55,987 nucleotides of DNA from Paracoccaceae bacterium (GTDB lineage: Bacteria > Pseudomonadota > Alphaproteobacteria > Rhodobacterales > Rhodobacteraceae): positions 1 through 55,987 of the forward strand of contig JAIXSA010000100.1 of NCBI GenBank assembly GCA_027484915.1, read 5' to 3'. This document shows positions 1 through 8,164 of the stretch, piece after piece. Position 1 is the stretch's first letter; every line of letters begins with the position of its first letter. The notes below the pieces were generated by a model, which searched no databases, was not told the DNA's origin, and worked only from the letters and a program-made list of their open reading frames with translations. Made by a program: the position numbers and the translations under genes.

Positions 1-135
1 CAGGGCGGAGCGCTGTCGGGCGGCGGTCCGGATTGACGCTCTGCAGACGGCGAGGTTTTGGCGGTTGGCGGACCGAGGTCCGGAAGCTTGTGGCGGGAGC
101 GTTTCCGCTTAAGGAAGACCCGGCCGATTTGGTGG
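1..135. other. Left edge, no gene recognised
   Basis: This GC-rich stretch lies downstream of the minus-strand SRPBCC gene that ends at 136. I see no convincing start with ribosome-binding site, no known protein motif and no strong hairpin. It may hold the 3' untranslated region of the arsR operon. Confidence 0.5.
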
Positions 136-582
136 TCAGGCGATAGTGAGGCCTTCGATCCGGCCGTAGACCGTGTCGATGCCGTCGGTGAAGCCCTGTT
201 CGATGGCGGTGGCACGGGACTGTGCGTCGCGGTAGCGCATCACCACGATCATCCGGGTGCCGGTGCCATCCGGGGCTAGGGTGGTGGTGACGGTCGGGCC
301 TTGGGTCATGTCCCCGTTGAAGTGTTCGACATGGACCATGTGATGCGGGGCCTCGGCTTCCAGGACGGGACCGGAGAAGAAGAACTCCGGCCAGGCATAG
401 TGGAAGCTGCCGCCCGGACGCGCGTCGATCTGGCACTCGGTGAGGTCGGGCGAGAGCCACTGGCGGATGACCGCAGCATCGGTGAGCGCGCGCCAGACCT
501 TTGCCGGGGGATGCGAGAAGCGGCGGCGGATGGTGACGTCGGTCTCGCCGTCGAGGGACAGCTGGGCCTGGTCGTGCAGCAT
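136..582 (-). CDS. SRPBCC family protein (AHSA1-like)
   Basis: A 148-residue protein of the SRPBCC/START superfamily, AHSA1 (activator of Hsp90 ATPase-like) branch. The family signature is clear: an N-terminal strand ending RRRFSHPPAKVWRALTD (about residues 19-35), then IRQWLSPD, then GGSFHYAW, and a C-terminal long helix. These proteins form a helix-grip fold that encloses a hydrophobic ligand; the ligand of this subgroup is not known. It lies 34 bases downstream of a second, related SRPBCC gene and is the last gene of an arsR-SRPBCC-SRPBCC operon. The two proteins share the HPPAKVWRALT block and the GTGTRM segment, so they look like an old tandem duplication. Function beyond the fold is not known. 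Confidence 0.9.
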   Translation of the reverse strand: MLHDQAQLSLDGETDVTIRRRFSHPPAKVWRALTDAAVIRQWLSPDLTECQIDARPGGSFHYAWPEFFFSGPVLEAEAPHHMVHVEHFNGDMTQGPTVTTTLAPDGTGTRMIVVMRYRDAQSRATAIEQGFTDGIDTVYGRIEGLTIA

Positions 583-616
583 GGCGAGGTCCCTTTCGAA
601 GGACGGTTTGGGGCGA

Positions 617-1096
617 TCAGCCTACGATCCGCAGGGAATCGAGCTTGGCGTAGACCTCTTCCATGCCGTCGGTCATGCCGGTGGCGATGGCGGCGGCGCG
701 GGCCTCGGCGTTCTCATAACGCATCACCATGGTCATCCGGGTGCCGGTGCCGTTCGGAGCAAGGTCGGTGGTGATCCGCGCAGACATGGCGGGGTCGCCG
801 TTGAAGTATTCGATATGGGTGATGTGGTGGGGTTCGCGGACGTCGAGGATGGGACCGGAGAAGAAGAAGGATCTGCCATCCTGCCCTGCCCATTCGAAGT
901 GGAAGCTGCCCCCGACGCGAGGGTCGAACGCGCAGCGGGTCATCGGATGGCCTTCCACCGCCATCCACTGCCGGATGAGCGCGGGTTCGGTCAGGGCGCG
1001 CCAGACCTTGGCCGGCGGATGCGCGAAGCTGCGGCGCAGGATGATGTCGGTGTCGCCGTCGAGGACGGTCTGAAGTTGGGTCAGGTCGAGGGACAT
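617..1096 (-). CDS. SRPBCC family protein (AHSA1-like)
   Basis: A 159-residue AHSA1-type SRPBCC protein beginning MSLDLTQLQT. I chose the ATG at 1096 because it overlaps the arsR stop codon (TGATG, translational coupling) and because residues encoded further upstream have no family match. The motifs RRSFAHPPAKVWRALTE, IRQWMAVEG, GGSFHFEW and HITHIEYFNGD follow the family order, and the length is normal. Operons joining an ArsR repressor to one or two SRPBCC proteins are common in proteobacteria and actinobacteria, and the regulator usually controls the operon. Ligand and reaction are unknown. Confidence 0.9.
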   Translation of the reverse strand: MSLDLTQLQTVLDGDTDIILRRSFAHPPAKVWRALTEPALIRQWMAVEGHPMTRCAFDPRVGGSFHFEWAGQDGRSFFFSGPILDVREPHHITHIEYFNGDPAMSARITTDLAPNGTGTRMTMVMRYENAEARAAAIATGMTDGMEEVYAKLDSLRIVG

Positions 1097-1437
1097 CAGG
1101 GTTTCCTTTCGTTTGCAGCGTCGTCGGGCAGGCTGTCGAGCACGGCGTCGAGGCGCTGGAACTGCGCCTCCCACAGGGCGCGGTACTGGCCAAGCCAGCC
1201 CCAGAGCTGCGCCATCGTGTCGGGTTTCAGGCGGCGGGGGCGGGAGGTGCCGTCGATCCGGGTCTCGATCAGGCCAGCATCCTCGAGCACCCTGAGGTGG
1301 CGGCTGATCGCGGGTTGCGAGATTGCGAAGGGGCGGGCGAGGTCCTGGACGGTGGCCTCACCTTCCGCCAGCCGGGCGAGGATGGCGCGGCGCGTGGGGT
1401 CGGCAAGGGCCGCGAAGGATTGGTCGAGGTCAGTCAT
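1096..1437 (-). CDS. ArsR-family transcriptional regulator
   Basis: A 113-residue winged helix-turn-helix regulator. The core ALADPTRRAILARLAEGE is diagnostic of the ArsR/SmtB family, followed by the recognition helix ISQPAISRHLRVLEDAGL and the wing residues LIETRIDGTSRPRRL. It lacks the CxC or other Cys/His metal sites of metal sensors, and it belongs to the subgroup that accompanies SRPBCC genes. It is first in a three-gene minus-strand operon and its stop overlaps the next start by one base. The likely role is autorepression through the inverted repeat just upstream (1447-1474). The inducer is unknown. Confidence 0.93.
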   Translation of the reverse strand: MTDLDQSFAALADPTRRAILARLAEGEATVQDLARPFAISQPAISRHLRVLEDAGLIETRIDGTSRPRRLKPDTMAQLWGWLGQYRALWEAQFQRLDAVLDSLPDDAANERKP

Positions 1438-1446
1438 GATGAAGTC

Positions 1447-1474
1447 CGTTATGTAACAAATGACTTATATAACG
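1447..1474. promoter_or_regulatory. Candidate ArsR operator / arsR promoter
   Basis: CGTTAT at 1447-1452 and ATAACG at 1469-1474 form a perfect 6-bp inverted repeat with 16 bases between, in an AT-rich island directly upstream of arsR. On the minus strand a TTGATT (-35-like) precedes this site, and a TA-rich -10-like segment lies inside it. Position and symmetry suit the operator of a self-regulated ArsR repressor. This is inference; no consensus for this subgroup was available. Confidence 0.45.
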
Positions 1475-1640
1475 AATCAATGAATGAGTAAAGGGACAGC
1501 ATCGGTCAGGGGTCCGCCGCGCAACATGCCGTGAGAGCGGGGTCCGTACTTTGGCAGCCCGGGACCGATGCCTTGACCTTTCGGCCCCTGTCGCTCAGGT
1601 TGCCGCCGCGGTCAAACGGGGCCCCAAGGGCAAAAGGCAG

Positions 1641-2927
1641 ATGGCAAAGAGCACGCGTCCGTTTTCGGGCTTTGAATTCATGATCGCCTGGCGCTACCTG
1701 CGGGCGCGGCGCGCCGAGGGCGGGGTCAGCGTGATGACCTGGATCAGCCTGATCGGGATCACGCTGGCGGTCTTTGCGCTGATCCTGACGCTGGCGGTGC
1801 GGGCGGGCTTCCGGGCTGAGTTCGTGGACACCATCCTCGGGGCCAATGCGCATGTGACGGTCTATTCGTCGGGCGTGCTGGGCGAGGACGGGCAGATGAT
1901 CCGGGGCTTCACCGAGCCCGAAGCGATGGCGGCGGCGATTGCCAAAGTGCCGGGTGTGACGCGGGCGGCACCGCTGATCAAGGGCAAGCTCATGGTCTCG
2001 GACGGCGAGGACACGACGGGGGCCGAGGTCTTCGGGATGTCGCCGGAGGAGTTCGCAGCCATTCCGCGGATCGGGGCGGGGTCGGATGCCATCGGGGACC
2101 TTTCGCGGTTTCCCGAGGGGATCGCGCTGGGGTCGGGGATCGCGCGGGAGCTGGGGGTCAGCGTCGGCGACCGGGTGCGGCTGATCGCTCCGGGTGGGGT
2201 GCGGACGGCGATGGGGACGACGCCCAGGGTGAATGCATATGAGGTCGTCTATATCTTCAGCGCGGGGCGCTATGATATTGATACCACGCGGATCTACATG
2301 CCCTTCGCCGAGGCGCAGAGCTTCTTCAACAAGGAGGGTCGTGCGGACGAGATCGAGGTGATGGTCGAAAACCCCGATGCCATCGAGAGCTATGGGGATG
2401 CGATCCTGCAGGCAGCGGGGCCGGTGGCGATGCTGTGGACCTGGAAGGACAGTTCGGGCGCGTTCCTGCGGGCCTTGGACATCGAGGACAACGTGATGTT
2501 CGTGATCCTGTCGGTTCTGGTGCTGATCGCGGCGATGAACATCGTCAGTGGCCTGATCATGCTGGTGAAGAACAAGGGGCGGGACATTGGCATCCTGCGG
2601 ACGATGGGGCTGACCGAGGGGTCGGTGCTGCGGGTCTTCTTCATCTGCGGGGCGTTCACGGGGCTGGTGGGCACGGTGGCGGGGGTGGCGCTGGGGTGCC
2701 TGACCGCGCTGAACATCGATCAGATCATGAGCTTCATCAATTGGGTGAACGGGGCGGATGTCTGGGACCCGTCGATCCGGGGGATTTATTCGCTGCCGGC
2801 GAAGCTGCAGTGGGGCGACGTGATGTCGGCCGTGGCGCTGTCCTTGGGCCTGTCGTTCATCGTCACCTTCTTCCCGGCCCGGCGTGCGGCGCGGATGAAC
2901 CCGGTGGAGGCGCTGCGCTATGAGTGA
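1641..2927 (+). CDS. lolC: Lipoprotein-releasing ABC transporter permease (LolC/LolE family)
   Basis: A 428-residue inner-membrane permease of the Lol system, which extracts outer-membrane lipoproteins for transfer to LolA. It starts with a short cytoplasmic segment ([12 protein letters not shown]), a first membrane helix at about residues 29-54, a large periplasmic domain, then three membrane helices in the C-terminal third (around [36 protein letters not shown] and [17 protein letters not shown]). It ends in the typical NPVEALRYE. The ATG at 1641 was chosen because upstream codons have no family match and it gives the usual length. It overlaps lolD by 8 bases. Alphaproteobacteria often have one LolC/E-type protein acting as a homodimer, so the C or E label is arbitrary. 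Confidence 0.93.
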   Translation: MAKSTRPFSGFEFMIAWRYLRARRAEGGVSVMTWISLIGITLAVFALILTLAVRAGFRAEFVDTILGANAHVTVYSSGVLGEDGQMIRGFTEPEAMAAAIAKVPGVTRAAPLIKGKLMVSDGEDTTGAEVFGMSPEEFAAIPRIGAGSDAIGDLSRFPEGIALGSGIARELGVSVGDRVRLIAPGGVRTAMGTTPRVNAYEVVYIFSAGRYDIDTTRIYMPFAEAQSFFNKEGRADEIEVMVENPDAIESYGDAILQAAGPVAMLWTWKDSSGAFLRALDIEDNVMFVILSVLVLIAAMNIVSGLIMLVKNKGRDIGILRTMGLTEGSVLRVFFICGAFTGLVGTVAGVALGCLTALNIDQIMSFINWVNGADVWDPSIRGIYSLPAKLQWGDVMSAVALSLGLSFIVTFFPARRAARMNPVEALRYE

Positions 2928-3594
2928 GATGCTCGCGCTGGAGGGTGTGGAAAAGGGCTACAACCGGGGCAAGCCCTCGGAGGTGATCGTGCTGCGCGGG
3001 GCGTCGATCTCGGTCGCCAAGGGTGAAGTGGTGGCGCTGGTGGCGCCATCGGGGGCGGGGAAGTCGACGCTGCTGCATATCGCGGGGCTGCTGGATGTGC
3101 CCGACAGCGGGACGGTCCGGCTGGACGGGCGCGAGATGGGGGGGCTTTCGGACAAGGCCCGGACCGAGGCGCGGCGGGACGAGGTGGGGTTCATCTACCA
3201 GTTCCACCACCTGCTGCCCGAATTCAGCGCGCTGGAGAATGTGGTCATTCCGCAGCTGGCGAATGGCGTGGCGCAGGCCGAGGCCGAGGCGCGGGCGATG
3301 GAGCTGCTGGGCAAGGTCGGCGTCGGCGCGCGGGCGGGTCATCGCCCGGCGGCGCTGTCGGGGGGCGAGCAGCAGCGGGTGGCGTTCTGTCGGGCGCTGG
3401 CGAACCAGCCGAAGCTGCTTTTGGCCGACGAACCGACGGGCAACCTTGATCCCGGCACCTCGGACCAAGTGTTCGGGGTGCTGATGGACCTGGTACGGTC
3501 GACCGGACTGTCGGCGCTGATCGCGACGCACAACCTGGACCTTGCCGCGCGGATGGACCGCATCGTCCGCCTGACGGCGGGGCAGGTGACCTAG
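2920..3594 (+). CDS. lolD: Lipoprotein-releasing ABC transporter ATPase LolD
   Basis: A 224-residue ABC ATPase that powers lipoprotein release with the LolC/E permease encoded just upstream (8-base overlap). Walker A is APSGAGKST (about residues 42-50), the Q-loop lies in [16 protein letters not shown], which is typical of LolD, the signature is LSGGEQQRV, Walker B is [12 protein letters not shown], and the switch histidine follows in LIATHN. Length is normal. The first Walker A position is Ala rather than the usual Gly, which occurs in some relatives. Confidence 0.95.
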   Translation: MSEMLALEGVEKGYNRGKPSEVIVLRGASISVAKGEVVALVAPSGAGKSTLLHIAGLLDVPDSGTVRLDGREMGGLSDKARTEARRDEVGFIYQFHHLLPEFSALENVVIPQLANGVAQAEAEARAMELLGKVGVGARAGHRPAALSGGEQQRVAFCRALANQPKLLLADEPTGNLDPGTSDQVFGVLMDLVRSTGLSALIATHNLDLAARMDRIVRLTAGQVT

Positions 3595-3647
3595 ATCAAG
3601 GCAGGGGCGGGCATGGCCTGATCCACTGCCACAAGAAGGAGACCACC

Positions 3648-4058
3648 ATGCGCCATGCTGTGCTGATCCTGTCGTTGTCCCTGGCCCTGACGGCGTGCGT
3701 CGAGAGGGACCGGGTGCCGAGCGGGGCCGAGGACTTCGGCGACTTCTGCGCGGCCTGCCACGGGATGTCGGGCAGGGGAGACGGCGAAGGCGCGGCGGCG
3801 CTGGACCGCAAGCCTGCCAACCTGACGCAACTGTCGGCGAAGAATGGCGGCGTCTTTCCCGCCACTCGGGTGATGGCAAAGATCTGGGGCTACACGGGTG
3901 TTGCCCCCGGACGGCAGGACCAAAGTTCGCCCATGCCGGAATTCGGGGCACTGCTGCAAGGGGACCTTGTGCCCTATGACGGCGGGGATGGCATTGCCAC
4001 GCCCACCCCGGTCCGGCTGGTGCAGATCGCGGAGTATCTGAAGACCCTGCAGGAGTAA
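3648..4058 (+). CDS. c-type cytochrome, probable lipoprotein
   Basis: A 136-residue single-haem cytochrome c. The N terminus is hydrophobic and ends in LTAC (Cys17), which fits a signal-peptidase II lipobox, so the protein is probably anchored to a membrane facing the periplasm. The haem-attachment motif CAACH is at residues 34-38, and the likely distal ligand is Met96 in SSPMPEFG. The fold resembles cytochrome_CBB3/class I proteins. The gene lies 53 bases after lolD with its own AAGGAG-like ribosome-binding site (near 3635), so it could be co-transcribed, but the electron partners are unknown. Confidence 0.88.
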   Translation: MRHAVLILSLSLALTACVERDRVPSGAEDFGDFCAACHGMSGRGDGEGAAALDRKPANLTQLSAKNGGVFPATRVMAKIWGYTGVAPGRQDQSSPMPEFGALLQGDLVPYDGGDGIATPTPVRLVQIAEYLKTLQE

Positions 4059-4220
4059 GGCCGGGGCTCTCCCCGTGTGGCTTCGCCTTCTCGTCGTCGA
4101 GGGAGTCCTAAGAGGAACGGGTTTTCAGTCAGGCAGGATCGTGGGCCGGAGTGGCTGGGATGACGGGTTGGCCTGACCGCAGACGCTACCGCAGGGCTGG
4201 GTCCGGACAGTCGGCGCGTC

Positions 4221-4673
4221 TCATCCGGGTGGCGGACGGTTGTAGCGGATGAACGGCGTGACCTTCGCCACCCGGTCGTACAGCTGTCGCGCCTCGTGGT
4301 TGAAGTCCTGGGTCAGCCAGTAAACGGCAGGGGCACCGGCGGCGTCGGCGGCGGCGTAGACCGCCTCGATCAGGGCGCGACCGAGACCGGTGCCGCGGGC
4401 CTCGGGCGCGACGTAGAGGTCCTGCAGATAGCAGACCTCTTCGATCTTCCAGCAGTGGCGGTGGAAAAGGTAATGCGTCAGGCCGAGAAGATGGCCGTCC
4501 TGGTCGGCCACCAGCGCCGAGAAATCGCGCGGGTCGTCGCCAAGGAGACGGGCGAAGGTGGAAGTGTAGACCTCTTCCGGGACCGAGGTCTGGTAGAACT
4601 GGAGATAGCCGGTCCAGAGGTGGCGCCACTGGTCATGGTCGTCGGGCCGGAGGGGACGGATCGTGGCGGGCAT
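4221..4673 (-). CDS. GNAT family N-acetyltransferase
   Basis: A 150-residue acetyl-CoA-dependent N-acyltransferase. Beta-4 and the acetyl-CoA pyrophosphate loop are clear: EEVCYLQDLYVAPEARGTGLGRALIEAV (the Q/RxxGxG/A element reads ARGTGLG). A following NHEARQLYDRV matches the CoA-contact helix of the family. I preferred the ATG at 4673 over one two codons upstream because AGGA is well spaced for it. It is divergently oriented from the DUF4153 gene. The substrate is unknown. Confidence 0.9.
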   Translation of the reverse strand: MPATIRPLRPDDHDQWRHLWTGYLQFYQTSVPEEVYTSTFARLLGDDPRDFSALVADQDGHLLGLTHYLFHRHCWKIEEVCYLQDLYVAPEARGTGLGRALIEAVYAAADAAGAPAVYWLTQDFNHEARQLYDRVAKVTPFIRYNRPPPG

Positions 4674-4800
4674 GAACATCCTGATGCGTTGTACAGTTTC
4701 AGCCTGCCGCAGATGTTAACGCTTGGCAACTGGCCGGAAATCCTGACTATGAGGAGACCGTCCGGACGCATAAGGGCGGACGGAGCCGGGAGTTTTTCGA

Positions 4801-6522
4801 ATGACGGGCCAGATTGCCGCACGGGTCGGGCTTGCCCTGACAGGCGCGCTGGGCGGGGCCGCGATCTGGGCGGTCCTTGAGGCGGCGGACCGCGCCTGGC
4901 TTGCCGACTTCCCGACGCTGGCGCTGTTCGTCTTCGTGGCCACGGGCTTTGGTGCGGTGATGGCATTGGCCGGACCGATCGGCCTGACCAGCGCGGTGCC
5001 AAGGGGCCTGGGCCTGGGGCTGGTCGTCGGAGCGCTGACCTGGCTGATGGCGCTGCGGTTCGAGACGGTGGATCAGGTCCTGTTTGCGGCGATCCCGGTC
5101 CTGGCGATCTTCGCGCTGGCGACGCTGCCGCTGCCTTTCCTGATCGCCGGGGTCCGCAGCCGGTGGACCGATTATCCGGTCCTCTTCCTGGAGGCCTGGT
5201 CCATCGTGTTGCGTGTTGCGGCGGCGGGGGCCTTCACCGGGCTGGTCTGGCTGGTGATCTTCCTGTCGGACGAACTGCTGCAGATCGTTGGCATCGGCAT
5301 CATCGGTAACGTGCTGGCGCAGGAGGGGCTCGCCCTTGCACTGGGCGGCGCGATCTTCGGGCTGGGCATGGCGGTCATCCATGACCTTGCCGAGCTTCTG
5401 TCGCCCTATGTGGTCCTGCGGGTGTTCCGGCTGTTCCTGCCGGTGGTGCTGGCGGTGATGGCGGTCTTTCTGGTCGCGCTGCCGTTCAGGGGGCTGGATG
5501 GTCTGGCCGGTGGGCTGTCACCGGCGACGCTGCTTTTGACGATGGTGGGCGGGGGGATCGCGCTGGTCTCGATCGCCATCGACCAGGCGGACGCGGATGC
5601 GACGAAAAGCCCGCTTCTGCTTCGCTGCACGCAGGGCTTGGCGCTGATCCTTCCCGTGGTGGCGGGGCTTGCGCTGTGGGCGGTTTGGTTGCGGGTGGCG
5701 GATCGCGGCTGGTCGCCCGAGCGGCTGTTCGTCGTTCTGGTGGCGGGAACAGGGCTGGTCTACGGGCTGGTCTATGCCGTTTCGGTCCTGCTGGGCCGGG
5801 AATGGATGGAGCGCATCCGGCAGGGCAACATCCGGATCGCGCTTGCGGTCCTGGTGCTGGCGGCGATGTGGTTGACCCCGGTGCTGAACGCAGAACGCAT
5901 TTCGGCCGCAAGCCAGCTGGCGCGGCTCGAGACCGTGGGCGTCGCGGCGCTGGATCCCGCTGCGCTGCGGTCGTGGGGCAAGCCCGGGGCGGCAGCGCTG
6001 GCGGAACTGGAGGCGCGGGCGAAAGAGCCTGGGCAGGAGGCGCTGGCGGCTGCCCTGGCGGGAGAGACAGTGGACCAGGCGGACGCCAGGCCTGCGTTGG
6101 CGGCCGAGCTTGCCGCGCTGATGCCGGTGCAGCCGGCCACGGCCACGGGGATGCGCGAGGTGATCCTGGGCGCGGCGGAGGAGTACCTTCTGCAGGACTG
6201 GCTGCAGGTCTGCCGGGTGAAGCTGGAAAACGGGCAACCGGGCTGCCTGATGGTGGTGGCGGACCTTTTGCCGCTGCGGCCGGGCGAGGAGGCGATGCTC
6301 TTCCTGCAGCGCGGGACGGACTACATCGAGGTCAGCGGGCTTTATCTGGATGACAGCGGGATGCTGGTCTGGCGAAGTGCCACGCGACCCGATGGCTCTT
6401 ATCTGACGCCCGAGGCGGCCTCGCGCCTGTTGCGGCAGTACCAGACCGCTCCACCGCCGCTGACGGGGGCAGAGCTGAACCAGCTGGGCACGGGCGAGGA
6501 GGCGCTGCTGTTTCTGCCATGA
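4801..6522 (+). CDS. DUF4153 domain-containing membrane protein
   Basis: A 573-residue integral membrane protein with about ten to eleven predicted hydrophobic helices in its first 370 residues (for example LGLGLVVGALTWLMAL and LFLPVVLAVMAVFLVALPF), followed by a soluble C-terminal region of about 200 residues. The pattern matches the DUF4153/DUF4173 family, whose role is not known. The C-terminal part contains a Cys pair (VCRVKLENGQPGCLM) that could form a disulfide if it faces the periplasm. A GGGAG ribosome-binding site precedes the ATG. The H-NOX-like gene begins about 60 bases downstream on the same strand, so the genes may be co-transcribed. Confidence 0.8.
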   Translation: MTGQIAARVGLALTGALGGAAIWAVLEAADRAWLADFPTLALFVFVATGFGAVMALAGPIGLTSAVPRGLGLGLVVGALTWLMALRFETVDQVLFAAIPVLAIFALATLPLPFLIAGVRSRWTDYPVLFLEAWSIVLRVAAAGAFTGLVWLVIFLSDELLQIVGIGIIGNVLAQEGLALALGGAIFGLGMAVIHDLAELLSPYVVLRVFRLFLPVVLAVMAVFLVALPFRGLDGLAGGLSPATLLLTMVGGGIALVSIAIDQADADATKSPLLLRCTQGLALILPVVAGLALWAVWLRVADRGWSPERLFVVLVAGTGLVYGLVYAVSVLLGREWMERIRQGNIRIALAVLVLAAMWLTPVLNAERISAASQLARLETVGVAALDPAALRSWGKPGAAALAELEARAKEPGQEALAAALAGETVDQADARPALAAELAALMPVQPATATGMREVILGAAEEYLLQDWLQVCRVKLENGQPGCLMVVADLLPLRPGEEAMLFLQRGTDYIEVSGLYLDDSGMLVWRSATRPDGSYLTPEAASRLLRQYQTAPPPLTGAELNQLGTGEEALLFLP

Positions 6523-6584
6523 GGAGAAAAGGTTGTTAACCGATGCGCGTTAGCCTCTTCCCCGAAACGGCATTGGGGTCGGAC

Positions 6585-7160
6585 ATGGATGCGCTGTTGC
6601 TGCGGTCCTTGCAAAGCTACGTGATCGACACGTTCGGCGGGGCGCGCTGGCAGAAGGTCTGCCTGGGCGCCGATCTGGGCGTGATGAGCTTTGAGCCGAT
6701 GCTGCGCTATGAGCCCGGCACCGCCGACCGCATCGCGGAGGTTGCTGCCGACGTCCTGGGCCGCCCGTTCGACGCAATCTGGGAGGATGTGGGCATCCAT
6801 CTGGTGACCAACCCCGAGCGCGAGGGGATCCGACGGCTTTTGCGCTTTGGCGGGGTGACATTCGCAGATTTCCTGTACTCGCTGGAAGAAATGCCGGGCC
6901 GGGCGCGGTTGGCGATGCCGGACCTGGAGCTGCCGGAGGTGACCCTGATTGACCTGGGCGAAGACCGGTTCGAGCTGCGCTGCCAGTCGCACCTGCGCGC
7001 GACGCAACGGGTGCTGGTCGGGCTTCTGACCGCGATGGCCGACGATTATGGCGCGCTTTGCCTGATCGAGGCGCAGGCCGATTATCGCACGTCGATCTCG
7101 ATCCTAGATCGCCGCCATGCCGCCGCTCGGCGGTTCGACCTTGCGCTGCCGGGGAAATAG
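6585..7160 (+). CDS. H-NOX-like (haem NO-binding fold) protein lacking the haem-ligand His
   Basis: About 191 residues with the H-NOX fold. The start MDALLLRSLQSYVIDTFG aligns with the N-terminal helix of bacterial H-NOX, so I chose the ATG at 6585; an ATG at 6543 would add 14 residues. The segment FLYSLEEMPGRARLAMPDL aligns without gaps with the helix that carries the proximal histidine (His102 in the Caldanaerobacter protein), and here that position is Pro (residue 118 counted from 6543). No other His lies in the helix. The haem-propionate YxSxR motif is also altered, to CQSHL. So the protein keeps the fold but probably does not bind haem in the usual way. It lies 2 bases upstream of an HNOBA-GGDEF cyclase, the usual partner of H-NOX. 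Confidence 0.8.
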   Translation: MDALLLRSLQSYVIDTFGGARWQKVCLGADLGVMSFEPMLRYEPGTADRIAEVAADVLGRPFDAIWEDVGIHLVTNPEREGIRRLLRFGGVTFADFLYSLEEMPGRARLAMPDLELPEVTLIDLGEDRFELRCQSHLRATQRVLVGLLTAMADDYGALCLIEAQADYRTSISILDRRHAAARRFDLALPGK

Positions 7161-7162
7161 GG

Positions 7163-8164
7163 ATGCAGACCTTTCGCAGCGAGGATCGGATCGAGCTGGA
7201 CAGCGCCGCTGCCGCCCAGTTCATGCCGATGCACCTGTTGCTGGATGGCGGGGGAAGGGTGATCAGCCTTGGGCCGACGCTGGCACGGGTGCTGCAGGCG
7301 GACGCGGTGCCAGGTGCCCGGTTCGAGGATCTGTTCGAGGTCCGCTCGCCCGGCGGGGCGGTCACCATCGAACAGGTGCTGGCGCGGGGCGGCAATCGGT
7401 TCCGGCTTCTGCCGCGCAAGGGATTGCGCATCGGGCTGCGGGGCCTGGGTCAGCGTCTGCCGGGATCGGGTCGCATCCTGCTGAACCTGACTTTCGGGAT
7501 CGACCTGATCAAGGCGGTCCGGGCCTTGTCGCTCACCGATGCCGATTTCGCCGCGACTGACCTGGCGATGGAGCTTCTTTACATGGCGGAGGCCAATGCC
7601 GCCGTCACGCATGAACTTCGGGGCCTGAACCTGCGGCTGGAAGGCGCGCGGATGGCGGCCGAGGAAGAGGCGATGACCGACTCCTTGACCGGCTTGCGCA
7701 ACCGTCGCGCGGCCGATCTGGTGCTGGAGCGGCTGTGTGCCGCGCGGGCGGGGTTCGGGCTTCTGCAGATGGACCTGGACTACTTCAAGGCGGTAAACGA
7801 CACCCTGGGCCATGCCGCGGGCGACTTCGTCCTTGGCAGCGTCGGGCGCATCCTGCGCGAGCAACTGCGGGCCGAGGATTGCGCGGCGCGCGTCGGGGGC
7901 GACGAGTTCGTCGTGATCCTGGCCGGACGGATCGAACCGAACATGCTGCAGTCCATTGCCGAGCGGATCATCGCGCGCATCAGCCAGCCGATGGAATTCG
8001 AGGGGCAGGTCTGCCAGGTGTCTGCCAGCATCGGGATCGTCCGGTCGCTGGACCTTGCGGTGCCTGAACCTGTTCAACTGCTCGCCGCCGCGGACCGTGC
8101 GCTTTACGCGGCCAAGCACGCCGGCCGGGGCCGGGCGGTGCTGCTGGTCACGCGCGGAGAGTAG
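7163..8164 (+). CDS. HNOBA-like sensor / GGDEF diguanylate cyclase
   Basis: A 333-residue protein. The N-terminal part (about residues 18-130: FMPMHLLLDGGGRVISLGPT... and FEDLFEVRSP) resembles the HNOBA domain, the PAS-like H-NOX-associated domain. A helical linker (about 140-170, ANAAVTHELRGLNLRLEGAR) leads into a GGDEF domain starting at MTDSLTGLRNRR. The active site GGDEF is intact, metal-binding DLDYFKAVND is present, and RAED five residues before GGDEF fits the RxxD inhibitory site. It should make c-di-GMP from two GTP with product inhibition. The start follows the H-NOX stop with a GGGG-type ribosome-binding site, so the two are co-translated partners. Its 3' end overlaps the convergent ABC ATPase gene by 17 bases. 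Confidence 0.88.
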   Translation: MQTFRSEDRIELDSAAAAQFMPMHLLLDGGGRVISLGPTLARVLQADAVPGARFEDLFEVRSPGGAVTIEQVLARGGNRFRLLPRKGLRIGLRGLGQRLPGSGRILLNLTFGIDLIKAVRALSLTDADFAATDLAMELLYMAEANAAVTHELRGLNLRLEGARMAAEEEAMTDSLTGLRNRRAADLVLERLCAARAGFGLLQMDLDYFKAVNDTLGHAAGDFVLGSVGRILREQLRAEDCAARVGGDEFVVILAGRIEPNMLQSIAERIIARISQPMEFEGQVCQVSASIGIVRSLDLAVPEPVQLLAAADRALYAAKHAGRGRAVLLVTRGE

